DNA of 64,000 nt from Spirometra erinaceieuropaei (lineage: Eukaryota > Platyhelminthes > Cestoda > Diphyllobothriidea > Diphyllobothriidae): the NCBI GenBank assembly GCA_902702965.1, contig CACRXP010000020.1:1954823-2018822 (forward strand), written 5' to 3'. The notes below the pieces were generated by a model that was not told the origin of the DNA, did not search any database, and saw only the letters and a list, made by a program, of their open reading frames with translations. This document shows positions 47,230 to 58,989 of the stretch, piece by piece. Position 1 is the first letter of the stretch, and each line of letters opens with the position of its first letter. The translations under genes were made by a program, and so were the position numbers.

Positions 47230-48665
47230 AGAGGCAATTTGGCGAACATACGTCTGCTTTCGGTAAATTCTCTTCAGGCCTGTGCATTTATATGGGTATT
47301 TAAGTAATGAACTAAAAGATACGGACAAGTAGACAATTAAGCTGTAGCTCGGGTGTGGGGAGCGGAGGGGGGGGGGAGTGAAACACCACAATTCCAGTCA
47401 GCGTCAGGGAGAAGGTGTGTCCCGGTGAAGGTAATTACATGCCGGTGGCTGGCTTGGTGGCTTTAACCCATGGCAACTTTGGGACCAGTATGTAATTCTT
47501 CTGCGCGCATAGGACCAGTCCGCGTAGCCTGATTGCAGCTGCCTCTGCCGTAGCCAACAAGCACTGCCCAAGGAGTTTTAGATAGCTTAACGGGACCTTG
47601 CAAATCACTATGAAGGCCTCTCTGGCATCTACACGGTGGTCTGTGTCTGCCATGCGTGCGAGGCTCGGGCTGTTGATATTCTTTATTTGACCCTTTCCTA
47701 GCCATGCTGGGAGATGTTATTTTTATTCTTTTGGATAAACGCCGGCTCATGCGACCAATATATTCTGCCCCACAGGAACAGGTGAAGGAATAAATACACA
47801 TGGAGGTGGTCTGAGCTGGTAGTTTGTCTTTACCCTCTCCGTATAGGATGGGACTGGTGGAGCTGCTGGAAAGGTCTGTGATACAGCTTGAGTTAGGCGT
47901 CTTCTTAAAAGTTCACTTGGTGCATCTGCATGCAATGGGACCCTGATGAATTGCATTTTCTTTCCTGCCGTCAGTATTGGGGGCTTTTGTGGACTTTCGG
48001 CCATGTTCTTAGCAATGAATCGATCGGGATACCCGTTCTGGCGAAAAAGGCTTTCGATGATCTTAAGATTTTTCTCGATGCCATCAGCTGAGCAGATTCT
48101 TCTCACTCTTTCTGTCAAACAGCGGACTAAATTACGTTTAACGTTTAGCGGTACGAAACTCCCAAAATGGGTGCATTGTCCGGACCAAGTTGTCTTACGA
48201 TGGACGCTATGTCGAATGCTGCCGTCAGGCCTTCTACTCAGAAGCACATCCAGAAAAGGAAGTAAACCGGACTGCTCTTCTTCCAGAGTGAATTTTATTT
48301 ATGGGTGCGCCTGACTTATGTTATCAAGTAGAATTGAGATGTTGCTTTGTTTCGGTGCAATTGCAAATATATCATCCACTTACCGTCCACAGTATCTTAA
48401 ACCATTGATCTGGTGACGTAGCTGGAAAGCTGCTAGCTTTCCCATGAATATATTCTCCAAAAGCGGGCCAAGGGGCGAGCCCATTGCTACGCCGTCCATC
48501 TGCCTATATAGATTCTTGATAGAAACGAACAGGCGAGTTCCAGCTTGCAGTTCAGAAGACGAAGATGCGATCACAAGCCGTATATTTTCAGTGTACGGAA
48601 AACCACACATTTTTCTATCGTAATGAAGGGGGACCATATAGGATATATAAAATTTAGCAGTGGGT
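47230..48665 (-). pseudogene. Group B PLE with RT, linker, nuclease and C-terminus
   Basis: Minus strand, in coding order: RT palm with LYRQMDGVAMGSPLGPLL (about 48455-48510), a catalytic VDDIFAIAP at 48353-48379 preceded by an in-frame TAA at 48380-48382, LLPFLDVLLSRRPDG (48220-48265), a long connection to DAPSELLRRRLTQAV (about 47885-47935), then after a frameshift CIYSFTCSCGAEYIGR (47750-47800) and a C-terminus with LLATAEAAAIRL (47520-47560). A G-run (47365-47385) and a group B end (47235-47310) follow. It is 5' truncated near 48665. Confidence 0.88.
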
Positions 48666-48885
48666 TTGATCCATATTGTTAACTTTACAAGCCACATTGG
48701 TAAATGTAGAGACATGATGATTTATGAACGGCCATTTCGCGGTATTTAATAGTCCCCCAATTAGAGACTTTTTAAAAAGCCAATTATGTCCCTCCTTCGA
48801 GTACAAAATTGCAAGAAGACGTAATTTTCTACCGAATGAGCAAAAGAATTAATATTTTTATACACAACGGAGCGCGTGATTTCCA
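48666..48885. mobile_element. Fold-back F1 interior fragment
   Basis: 'ttaactttacaagccacattggtaaatg.agagacatga', 'tttatgaacggccattt' and 'gaagacgtaattttctaccgaatgagcaaaag' are the F1 interior read in reverse. It separates two PLE remnants of opposite orientation. Confidence 0.7.
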
Positions 48886-48899
48886 TAGAAACGATTGGC

Positions 48900-50150
48900 G
48901 AGCGCAACTCTACCCTCGTTCACCAAGTATCAGCTAGCGTTCTGGACACCCTATGTCGATAACACCTTCGTCGTTGTCAAAACAATTGGTAGCGAGCACC
49001 AAAAAGCAACACTGAGCTCACGACGGAAGCAGCAACAAATTACCAACTGCCTTTTCTTGGCGTTCTTGTGTGCCACTGTAAAAATTGACAGCTACAAACC
49101 ACGGTATGTCGAAATTCAACCGACGCGAGGCAAAGTCTACACTTCAACAGCACTCACCCTCTGTCTCACAAACGTTGCCGTCCGAACTCTATTCCACAAA
49201 CTCGGGACACACTGCAGCACGCCGGAAGATAAAATGGATGAATCACATTGCAACCAATGGTTATCCCATACATTTTATTGAGAGAAGCGGGCGCCAAAGG
49301 TACAGACGACGGCCAAATGAACAACAACCTGACTTCTGGAGGGCCAGTGTCTACGTTAAAAGAAGTCACCCAGTCAGCGACTAAATTGTTACAAACCGCC
49401 AGAGTAGGCATAGCCCATCGACCCCAGGCAACACTACGGCGCCGTCTGATGCAACCTTAGGGCACACTATCACTCGCTGAAATCTTATGAGTTGTCTACA
49501 AATGAATTGCAGGAGGGGGTAATTACAACTATATTGGATAAACCGGGTGGAAATTGTAGACCTATCTACAGGAGCGAAAATCGGCCACTCGGATCCTAGA
49601 TCCAAAATCTCTACTAGCAACGCACGGTGGGGAAGCTAGGCATACTTCCGATCTCCAGAGAGCTACCATCTTAGGTCTGGACAATACAAAAGCAGAACGG
49701 GTAACATTCGAGCCTTGGTACTCCAATGCCAACTCCATCAACAGGTATCTGGACCTTCCTGCAGCTTACAAAGTCCTACGCTATTATGTCTGTTCAGGGC
49801 TAAATAACCACAATGGACCTAAATAAGCCATACGTAGACAGGCCGAGGACGAGTCTATTCGACGAGGAAGAACTGTTAGACCGACCAGCCGACGAAGGTT
49901 CAATCACCTCCCCCGACGAAGCGGCGACTCACAAAGCACACAGATAAAACACCCACCAACCATCCCCCAAGAGGCCACGGCAGTAAGAGAAGAGGAAAAC
50001 GGATCAACATGAGGCCGACCAGCGCGACGTGTCACATGAAATTTCTGGTCGATTAAGTGTACTTTAAACCTTAACAATGGGGAGCCGACCAAGGTCTTCA
50101 AAACGTCAGCATGTAGATAAACCCGTTCCGGTAAGCCCATCTTTTTCTTC
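48900..50150 (+). pseudogene. Group A PLE copy 4 (end of RT to tail)
   Basis: It begins in RT with LAFWTPYVDNTFVVVKT (48927-48980), where the second catalytic aspartate is asparagine. An LFLAFLC stretch replaces the usual LPFLDV. A degraded GIY-YIG reading (VVYK..., NYIG) lies at 49490-49540, and the C-terminal 'ggtactccaatgccaactcca' block at 49715 matches copy 3. Past 49850 the tail runs to 50145, where the minus-strand block shared with 22.15 kb sits. Confidence 0.78.
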
Positions 50151-51631
50151 AAACTCTACTCTTGCAATTTTTTTTTAAATTCACAGTCAACCTTTAGAAC
50201 TGTTTGCTAGTTTAATGTAAAGTCCAATTCTTAAATTTTCAGTGTTTCCTAAGCGCATCTTCCCAGACTTCTACTCTGACAGGAGAAGCTACTACTTCAT
50301 GAATAACACATTTCCACTTATGCGTTTCTAAGAGTTAGCTTGCCGTATATATTCACGGATCCCATGCTTGTCAGAACTGCCACATATATGACACCGACAT
50401 TTATTTCAAAGCTTATAACGGATTTGCAAACATCAAGGCCGCCATTACGGAAGGCACCAATGAAATTTCAGCACAGAGGCAGCAGCCTACCAAAGGGCTT
50501 CGTAGCACGTGACAGCAGTTCTTATCACAGTCAGGAAGAGTTTTCAGTCGGTAATATAAGGTCCTTGCGATGCGTCAACCGTATTTTCTTCTGAATTAGG
50601 TCGCTAGAGTCTGCTTTATAAGGTAAGATAACCATTGTGGCCATGAGATGCCTCAAGAAATTTTTAATGCATAGTATAAATATCGACGTACTTTTCTCTA
50701 TTTATTTGCTATTGATATGCTTACTTTGCTCGTTGAAGAAATAACAGTGGTTACCCACAAGCGACGCTGCTGTACAGTCCGGAGGCTTAATCAGGGGCTT
50801 CTACTATTTTAAGGAATAAGGCTAATAGTATATTTGGGGGAGTTTCTTGTCTCTTTTTGAAAATGTCATGTGAACCAGAATGTCAGGGAAGAGTGCCTCT
50901 AATTGGAGGCATGGAGTGACGCGTCTAACTAACTTTATGCGCGAAAAAGGCAACATTTTGGTGGATTGGGATGTCCTCGCATTCCATACTTATCTCAAGG
51001 TCAAGGCAGGGGACGTTATGTTTTTCGAAAATTTCAGCTTCAGGGTGTGGTTTTCGTGTTAAGAGTGTAAGGCCTAGAGAGAGAGTTTTAGACAGAACGC
51101 GACCCAGTTTTCTGCAAGACCGCAGTTTTAACGGCATCTAAACTGAACAAACAATAAGTGGAAACGTAAGAGGCTTTCAGAAAAGATATGCATTATAGGC
51201 CGTTAGAGTACTCTGTTGTTAATTTTCACCAGTTACACGGGCAGATCGCGTTTTTTTCTATCGTAAGTCGAGTAAATTAATTCGAGTAATCTGGATTTTG
51301 GCTTTGAAAATATGACAGTTGGCATAACCCTTTTTGACATCCCCTTGTTCATATTTTTAAAGAAGTCAATTTAGATAAAATCAAGATTTTACCGTTTCGA
51401 AGTGTGTTTTAGTGCGATTTTATAATCGGAAACATAACTAACATATCCTTTAAGTTGTTGCTAAAATCAAAAGTCAATAAAATATATAAATCTGAATCAG
51501 CAAAAATTATAGCAGTACGACTGTTTTGCTTTTAAAACATAGATATTTGATACAGCTTTTAAATCGCTTGAACTTTGCAATAATTTATGATAAAGTAATT
51601 CCATAGAAAGGGCCTTTTATAGAAATTTGTT
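50151..51631. other. Unrecognised AT-rich region
   Basis: No motif, repeat family or RNA gene recognised. Confidence 0.4.
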
Positions 51632-52462
51632 CGTTGCGTGACCTATCTCATGAAATGTTGGCTGAAATTCTGAAATGCGTTTTCGATTAGGAAGGATTAC
51701 TTGGTCGCGGTTGTGATACTGATTATCATAAGGCATACTCTTATAACATTTTGGACTTGGCAGGATGTCGGCTTTTAAAAGCACTTCTTTTCAATCTCCT
51801 GTAGAAGGCGTGCTTGGTAAAAAATGACTACTCAAGTAGCATACATTTTTCCCATTGATTTTCGAAAGTCTTGCAAATTCAAATATATTTTATAGAAACT
51901 ATAAACAAAAATATGCTTTATTTTAGTCAATCGATAAAGAATCACGTCTTCTTTATATTTTATACTTAAGGAAGGAGTATAATTAGGTTTTAAAAACCAT
52001 GATGTACATTTCATGAGGAGCAGTGGTTAACGGCCAGGTACGATGCTATGTGAATGGACATATCGTGGTCTTAAAAAGTCTCATAATTAGAAACTTTTTT
52101 AAAACCTAATTATACTCCTTCCTTAAGTATAAAATATAAAGAAGAGGTGATTCTCTATCGATTGACTAAAAGAAAGAATATTTTTGTTTGCGGTTTCTAT
52201 AAAATATATTTGAATTTCCAAGACCATCGAAAATCAATGGGAAAAATGCATACTACTTAAGTACTCATTTTTTACCGAGCACGCCTTCTACAGGAGATTG
52301 AAAAGAAGTGCTTTTAAAAGCCGACATCCTGCCAAGTCCAAAATGTTATAAGAGTATGCTTTATGATAATCAGTATCACAACCGCGATCAAGTAATCCTT
52401 CCTAATCGAAAACACATTTCAGAATTTCAGCCAACATTTCATGAGATAGGTCACGCACTGTA
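51632..52462. mobile_element. Fold-back element F2, copy 2, with long matching arms
   Basis: Arms of about 360 bases (51636-51995 and 52085-52458) are inverted repeats with few differences. Blocks such as 'gaaggcgtgctcggtaaaaaatga', 'ttttatacttaaggaaggagtataattaggtttt' and 'gcatactcttataacattttggacttgg' all recur as complements. The ends read 'tgcgtgacctatctcatgaaatg' and '..catttcatgagataggtcacgca'. The loop is only about 90 bases. The high arm similarity suggests it is young or kept alike by gene conversion. No coding capacity. Confidence 0.87.
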
Positions 52463-54385
52463 AAACAAAACATTGATTATTTCTTGAAGGATACCCCATT
52501 CCGACGGTTGGAAGGATAACGTAGAAGAATGAAACCCTATAGCCACAGTCAGAAAATATAGGGAGTGAGACAATTTAAAAGTTGAAATTCAGGGCTTTTT
52601 TGAATATCTCGCTAACCAAAGAACATGCCCCATTGTGGGGAGCGATATGTGAGTGGCCAGTAAATTAAATTTCGAATATATGAAAAAACTCGAAAATATA
52701 CACGCATGCATGACTCTGAGAGGACTAATCTTTCTGCGGAGGGGGGGGGGCAGTCGAGGACAAAAGGGGACGTCTTGCGATACACCAGTGTTTAAAGAGC
52801 GTATTTCTCACAATGTACAAGGCCCGACTTCAGTAAGCTCTTTTACTGTGTAACTTGCTCGGCATTTTATCCGCCTGTGGGTAGTGAGTTTCACAAGCTC
52901 GGTGTTGCCCGTGAGTTAGTGCTCGGAATATTTACACGTGGGTGTGCAGATGTCCATGTGATGGTTTAAACGTTGAAGTAAAAACTCATCAGCGAGATAA
53001 TTTGTACTATCCAACTGTGTGATTATTGACCATACGGACAGCATAGATGCTACTTAAAAGCCCGGACAAGCGTGTTTTGCCGAGCTTGTGTCGCTGCCTG
53101 ACGTAGCCACAAGGGGTCCGGTTCATCAGTGGGCCCTCCAGCGTTCTTCGTGTGTTCCCTCGTATATGGACTCCAGTTTCATCCTGTCCTGTTTTGCTTT
53201 CGAGGAAACTAATGCGCAGACCTGGAAAAATTCTTTGGATAAGACCTTCTTAGGCTCAGTCCAAAATTTGATCTGTAGTCCAGCAGCAACTGCGAAATAA
53301 CTATTTGATATTCGCCAGCTGTCAACAGGCAGTCAGTAGCATACAACTGCATGGATATTCCGCGGTCATTTCGCAGTAGATGACGGATTTCAACTTAAAT
53401 ATTCATATCAACTTACGGACCCAGCCTGCAACGGTCTGCTGCGAAGGACTTACTCCAGGATTACGCATTTATTTCTTCCGAAATTAAACAAGGCAGAATT
53501 GCATTTTTTTCACAAGGCCCGTCCAAAACAACCTTTTCCTAAAAGAAAAACTGGCAAGTGCGTGGGAGTGAGATCCTTTTCAACCGCGTGCTTATGGATC
53601 GTGAGTATTTTGCCGATCTTTTCAAGACGTCATCGTGAATACAACTACCCACGCGTCGCTTACACGCTCAAACCCCCACGACAACCGGAGTCAGGCAGAA
53701 CTATTTCTTTAACCTGCTTGTTAAGGTTTTGTCTTCAAACTGAAACATCCATGAGTTGTTTATTTTAAAGGCCGTTGTGACAAACCCAACGATGGGATTG
53801 ACTTGTGTGGTCCTTTTAACAGGACAGGGAAATAGGTAGGAACTGCCAGGTAGTAAAGGTGGATCTGAACATAATTCTGGCAAAAACAAAACAGTTCCGT
53901 ATCCTAACCTTAACAGTAACTCTTGTATAAAGTAAAACCATTGCTTTTGTGTTCATCCTAACTCCACATACATCCCCAACGCTGCAATTGACACTAGTTC
54001 CCACATTAAACTCCCTCTTTATCCCGACTTGCCTTACCGTTAGCGTTAAATCTGGCCTTAATCCCATTCCTTTACCTTAGATCTAACCTGAGACCTTGCC
54101 CTATTTTCACTGGAAATTTGCTCAAAGCTTACCGTATTGCGGGCGGTACTTGTTCTTATGTCCCGTTTAAGTGGCTACACAAGTCTGTCCTACCAATGTA
54201 AAAATGTTTTAAGAAGAGACATGAATTAGATTATTCTGAAAGAATATGAATGCGTTTAAGAGAGCAAATCCGATAAAAACAAAATTGATTTGAATAGTCC
54301 CTTCCAAAACATTAGCCGTCGTTAGTAGCTTCTTCTCAGGCCAGGCCGTCTACGGGATTTATATATAGCAGGCGGCCTGAGGTAT
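52463..54385. other. Unrecognised region with a degenerate CCTAAC-like stretch
   Basis: Bases 53895-54095 contain scattered 'cctaac', 'ccttaac' and 'tctaacc' words. A short G-run is at 52741-52750. No gene recognised. Confidence 0.4.
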
Positions 54386-54389
54386 AGAA

Positions 54390-54620
54390 TGTTAATCAAA
54401 TACTGAAAAGTGTTTTCGATTAGAAAGAATTTTTACTTGATGTAGCAATAGTGATTATCGTGCAGAATTGTCTGAAAATATTTCTAGCCTGCCAGGAAGC
54501 CGGCTATTAACTGAGCTCATTTCCAGCCAGCATGAAAACCCGTGCATGGCAAAATAATAGTCACTTATGAAGTTTTCCCACGGATATTCGATGCCCTTGT
54601 AATCAAACACAGGCAACGGT
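54390..54620. mobile_element. Single decayed fold-back arm
   Basis: 'tgttttcgattagaaagaatttttacttg', 'gtgattatcgtgcagaatt', 'gccaggaagccggcta' and 'atattcgatgcccttgtaat' follow the F1/F2 left arm order. Opposite arm not found. Confidence 0.5.
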
Positions 54621-54689
54621 ATAGAGAAGGGCCCCAATTAACTGTCAGTAGACTGTTGATCGTGCTATACGTGAGTTATGGTAAAGGGA

Positions 54690-55095
54690 GTTTTATGTGT
54701 GGGGCAACATGCTAGACAGCAAGCTGAAATTGCGCGGAATTATGCCGACTCTATTGTACGACAACGAAAATGAGAGTACTAATTAAACAATAAACAGAGA
54801 GCAAATTTCACAAAATAACGAACTTTGAGATATGGTTTTAGGTCGTGGAAAGTAATCGGCAGTGTAATTTCGGCAACAGCCTGCAAATGTATACCAAGAC
54901 AAAACCCCATATGGCACGATCCACAGTCTGCTAACAGTTAAGTTGGGTCCTTTTCTATACCGTTGTCCAAAGACATACGCTATATATACTCCTGCTCGTG
55001 AACTTTGCCACTCATACGGAGCTTGGTTACTTCGGAAAACCAATAGATCCGTGTACGCCCATTTCTGAGTGAATAAATACCCGATCTGCAGCGAC
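54690..55095 (+). repeat. Interspersed repeat R1, copy 2
   Basis: Direct-orientation match to 3370-3812 over its whole length. The sequence after it (55096-55200) continues with words also present at 44405-44460 ('gacactgatgaactt.g.ttcgat'), so the full family may be longer than the intronic copy shows. Confidence 0.7.
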
Positions 55096-55489
55096 AGGGA
55101 ATGACAGGTGGCGAGACACTGATGAACTTCGGTTCGATTAAGTGCTTATGACCCATCTGGTAGAAACCAGTGGTGGGCTACCTGCGCCAGGTGTGTCCGT
55201 GTGCATGTATTTGTTTTCGGTCGCAGCCGCTGGTCTGTCATCCCTTCTTGCTCGTATATATATCTTTCAGAGGGGAGACGACAGAGTCTGGGGAGCAGAT
55301 TAATACATAACTGTTTCTGGCCTGTTTGCCTATATTTAGTCAGCCATAACCCTGACCACCAGCCGGAACCGGGAACGCAAACACGCGCACAGACATCTGG
55401 CGCAGTTGGTCCACCACCCGCAATCTCTGTCGTCCCTCCTCGCTGCTATTATGACTTGGCCGACCTCGACCTAGTAATTCGTTGCCCGT

Positions 55490-55590
55490 TCGCGACCTTT
55501 GCCACCCATAAGGAGCTTGTTAGATTAGGGAAGCCAATAGAGCTGTGTGCTCCTACTCCTTATGTGGGTGTATATATATATATATATATT
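55490..55590 (+). repeat. R1 terminal fragment followed by a TA microsatellite
   Basis: 'acctttgccacccataaggagcttg' and 'gaagccaatagagctgtgt' repeat the R1 segment at 54998-55055, here only about 500 bases downstream. A (TA) run occupies 55570-55589. Confidence 0.6.
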
Positions 55591-57295
55591 AAAAAATAAG
55601 AGGTTCTTTGGAAAAGAAACAAACTTCCTCCCGTGAATTCTCAACGTTGGTTCCCCAGTTTGGCTTCAGACCCGCAGCAAATATGCAAAACAGTCAACGC
55701 TTTTACGTGTTAAAAAATCGATAGTGTCTTTTAATTCTTGCTAACTATTCATGATCCCGGCTGACATCTCGCGTTGATTTGCTGTAGTCTCTTCCATCTT
55801 CCCCTGAGATTATTGTAAACGACGTCTAGTTCAATGCGCCGATTAATGAATGATTCATGGCCTCCAAAAATCCACGGTCTTGTCCAGATCAATAGACATT
55901 AACAATGTGCTTTTAGCCCCAAAGAAATATGTGGCCAGTTCCTAGCGTGTGCATGGTAACCTGGGAGTATTGGTTTGGCCTCCTCACGGCCACTAGATGT
56001 TCATGTATGCGCGTGGAGGCCGACTTTCCATTTTGACCACATTACATTGCATTGCAGGTGTAACACGGAATCATGTAGCTGACCTCTTTCTTACCTAAAT
56101 AACTAACGCTATCCTTGGGGCGTACGAGCTGGTTGCGTAATATGGTCCTCGATTTGTGCGCCACTTGTATCTCATGTTTCTTCAGGTGTCTTTTAACCAG
56201 TTCAGACACGTTTGTAACGTGCGGAAGCGTTCTCCATTTTTTTGTCTAGCCGTTTGACTGGGAGAAACTATCTCCTTGCATTTCTCTTTTAATTTCCGTT
56301 GTTTAATGCACCGGCGTACAAAATGTCTGGGAAAATAGTCGGGACAAATCATTAGGTTTTATTTGATAACTGTTGTTGACCGAACAGCATTGACTCAGAC
56401 TTTAGCCAATCAGACTCAGTTTAGAAGTTAATTGTCTTGCACTCCTATAGTTCGAAGCCGAGCCGAGAAATAAGTCTCGAAAATTTAAATGATAAAGTTT
56501 ACTGTTTCCCAAGAAGTTCAGTCTTTCTTATTTAATTTCTTGGGATGCCCATTTTCAATTTATACATATACATACATATAAGAAGAGGCGATCTCGGGAA
56601 CCGTAGATGTATTGCCCTGACGTTGCAAAAGCATACAACCTGTCATCGTCGGCGGTGAGCGTTTGCTTTTGAATCGGCAGGGCAATAAAACTGTGCTTCT
56701 TGAAATCGTCGCTCCTTCCTATTTACGTCCGGGGACGCTTCCAGCAGTAATATATGCATATGAGTAACATCGAATTTGAAGTTTTTGCGGCTTTCTTTTG
56801 TTGACTGCTGAATGCAAACCTGATCCCATTGTCAATGTGCACTATTTTACTCTATTTCTCAGGGAGTCTAACTCTATTTACTCCATTCTCTTCGTCGTCG
56901 GCTAACATAATAATTGCCTGTAAAATACGCCGCCTACACTTTTAGTGGGAAGGAGACTAGAAGGGTTTATTGCTCAGATTTCCACTTCTGTACATAGGAA
57001 CTACTGACAAGAACTTGCAACGGCATCTGTCGTCGGTGCGCCTCTCCGAGAACACCTGCTGGGCCCCACTCAAGCCCGCGTGTTGGTCCGACTCATTTAC
57101 CGCGTAGTCCGTTTTAGGGGTCACCCTCAAAAATTACCGGGCTAAGGCGCAGTCATAAACCGTCAGCAGGTCTTTTGGGTGCGCTGCGTTAGCTAAATTT
57201 CCCCATAAAACAACTCGAAATAGCACCATTCTGCATGTCAACGCCGTAAAGTTTCATCAGTCCCTGTTATAAGCCGATGAGCACTCTGTAAGGCT
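55591..57295. other. Unrecognised region
   Basis: No protein or repeat family recognised. Confidence 0.35.
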
Positions 57296-57344
57296 TAAAG
57301 AAGATGAGCACACGATCTCTAGAATTGTAGGTGTATTAGTCTGA
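57296..57344 (-). repeat. 49-bp direct repeat, 3' side of the PLE
   Basis: It aligns without gaps to 58901-58949; both begin 'taaagaagatga' and end 'gtattagtctga'. On the minus strand it starts TCAGACTAATAC, i.e. at the sequence that follows the predicted hammerhead cleavage point. Confidence 0.75.
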
Positions 57345-58900
57345 AGAAAGGAAAGGCAGCTGTTTGGCATGCTCTTCTTCCCTTGTGAACTGAATTTCCG
57401 GGGATATGCCGTTAAGTAGGCCTTGAAAGTCGACCAATCTACTTCTTTCAATTATAACGAACGTGTCGTCCACGTACCGGCGCCAAAATGCAGGTTTATA
57501 GTGGTCGAAGGCGACTTTTTCCTGCTCCTGCAAGACTAGTTCTGCAACCAGACTGGATATTGGTGAACCCATCAGTGCTTCTTTGATCTGCTGGTATGTT
57601 CTGCCATTGAGGATGAAAAAGGTTTGTTGGCAGACAGCAAAGAGTTGCTCTAAGTGGTCGATTTTTAGGGGTCTGTTTGTTTGGCCGTAGTTCTCTTCGG
57701 GTCCTTTGCGAAGAACGTCGAGTGCCAGGTCCGGTGGGATGGATTTGAATAATGAAACCACATCAAAGGACACCATAATCTCATCCGGTCGGAAATCGTT
57801 TCCTCGTATGTCGGCCAGGAATTGGGAGGCCAAATTAATGTGGGTCCTGGAGCCTTCTCGGAGAAAGTTAAGTTTTTGTGCCATCCACTTGGATAGATTG
57901 TAAGTGGGGATGCCTTCCAAGGCAACAATCGGTCGAAGGGGAGCATGGGGCTTGTGGATTTTGGGTAATCTGTAAAACCGGGCCAGTGTCATGTCCGTTG
58001 GTTTCATCTGCCGCCATTCGTCTAGCGATATCGCACTGTTGCGTTTGAGTCGGTTCAGGAGTCCGGTTAGTTGACCAATCATCGATTCTGCTCGCGAGGA
58101 AGGCTTGTGCCTTTTCGTTGTAGTCAATGCGATTCATCACGACGGTTGCTCTTCCTTTTTCGGCTGGCAACACTATTATATCTTTGTCCATTTTTAATTC
58201 CTTAATTGCTTCTACTTCTGCGGACGACATATTGTTGGTGGGCCTGTTCGTCAGCAGTAGTGAGGTGATTTTCTGGCGTAAGGTGTGTTTAGTCTCGTCG
58301 GTTGCGTTGGTTCCTACTAGAATGTCTTCAAGTGCGGCAATATATTCGGCTGGTTTAGCATCTGTCGTATTAAAGCAGGCTTTACGACTCACTACTCTCA
58401 GTTCCTGCTCCGTTAACTGCCTGAAAGATAGACTTTGCACAGCATTTTCGTTCATCTTGTATTCGGGTTTTTTAATTTTCGAACTTCTGCTCTAGGTTCA
58501 CGCGTTTTAACTCCTGTCTCCTTTTGACCATGGTGAATATTGTTCGGCCAAGGGAATCAATAACCAATTCACCAAACAATGTATCTTACTCTGTCCTTTT
58601 CTGTTCGATGACAGCGTGGTACTTGCGTAGGCGCAAATGGCAGTCGTTGAGCAACACCCTTGTCATTTGCTTGTGAAAACTTTGCGCAACGTTTCCACCC
58701 AGTTCAGTATTCACTGCAGTCTTGTAGCGTAGGCTGTTCGGTGCCAGTCCTTGGCGAACACATCTGTGCAGAAAACGCAGCCGCTCATATGTTGCCGCCT
58801 CTCAGGTGGAGAATGTCTCCCAGCTGCGAGCTGTGCGAAGCGCATTACGCCCGAAATTTTCACGAATGAAAACGAATATGCGAACCCCGGGTTCTTGTTG

Positions 58901-58949
58901 TAAAGAAGATGAATAAACGATCTCTGGAGAAGAAGGCGTATTAGTCTGA
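58901..58949 (-). repeat. 49-bp direct repeat, 5' side of the PLE
   Basis: Partner of 57296-57344. Here it is joined to an almost complete hammerhead-like motif (58943-58986), which the other copy lacks. Confidence 0.75.
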
Positions 58950-58986
58950 GCTTTCGGTCTCGTACAGGAGGCCATCGTCAAAGACT
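58943..58986 (-). ncRNA. Hammerhead-ribozyme-like motif in the PLE terminal repeat
   Basis: Minus strand: AGTCT and AGACT can form stem I; stem II GGCCTC/GAGACC is paired but for one mismatch; GAAA and GCTC follow. The first core base is changed (TTGACGA instead of CTGACGA), which should weaken or abolish cleavage. It is in the sense orientation of the element. Confidence 0.58.
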
Positions 58987-58989
58987 GTA

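Larger units (their letters stand above)
57296..58986 (-). pseudogene. Group A PLE copy 5, best preserved RT
   Basis: Minus strand. Recognisable N-terminal coding starts near 58670 (NDCHLRLRKYHAVIE), continues in a 195-codon frame (58455-57868; IIVLPAEKGRATVVMNR at about 58130-58190), then shifts frame near 58080-58110 into a 263-codon frame (58127-57336). That frame has the RT motifs: LARFYRLPKIHKPHAPLRPI, MVSFDVVSLFKSIP, MGSPISSLVAELVLQ and WRRYVDDTFVII with both catalytic aspartates intact. It stops at LPFL, where the sequence jumps into a terminal repeat, so thumb and GIY-YIG nuclease are missing. Direct repeats of 49 bases bound it. Confidence 0.92.

Noticed and set aside
55201..55599. 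A 132-codon plus-strand ORF
   Set aside because: It runs through an R1 fragment and ends in a (TA) microsatellite translated as YIYIYI, so it is not a plausible protein.
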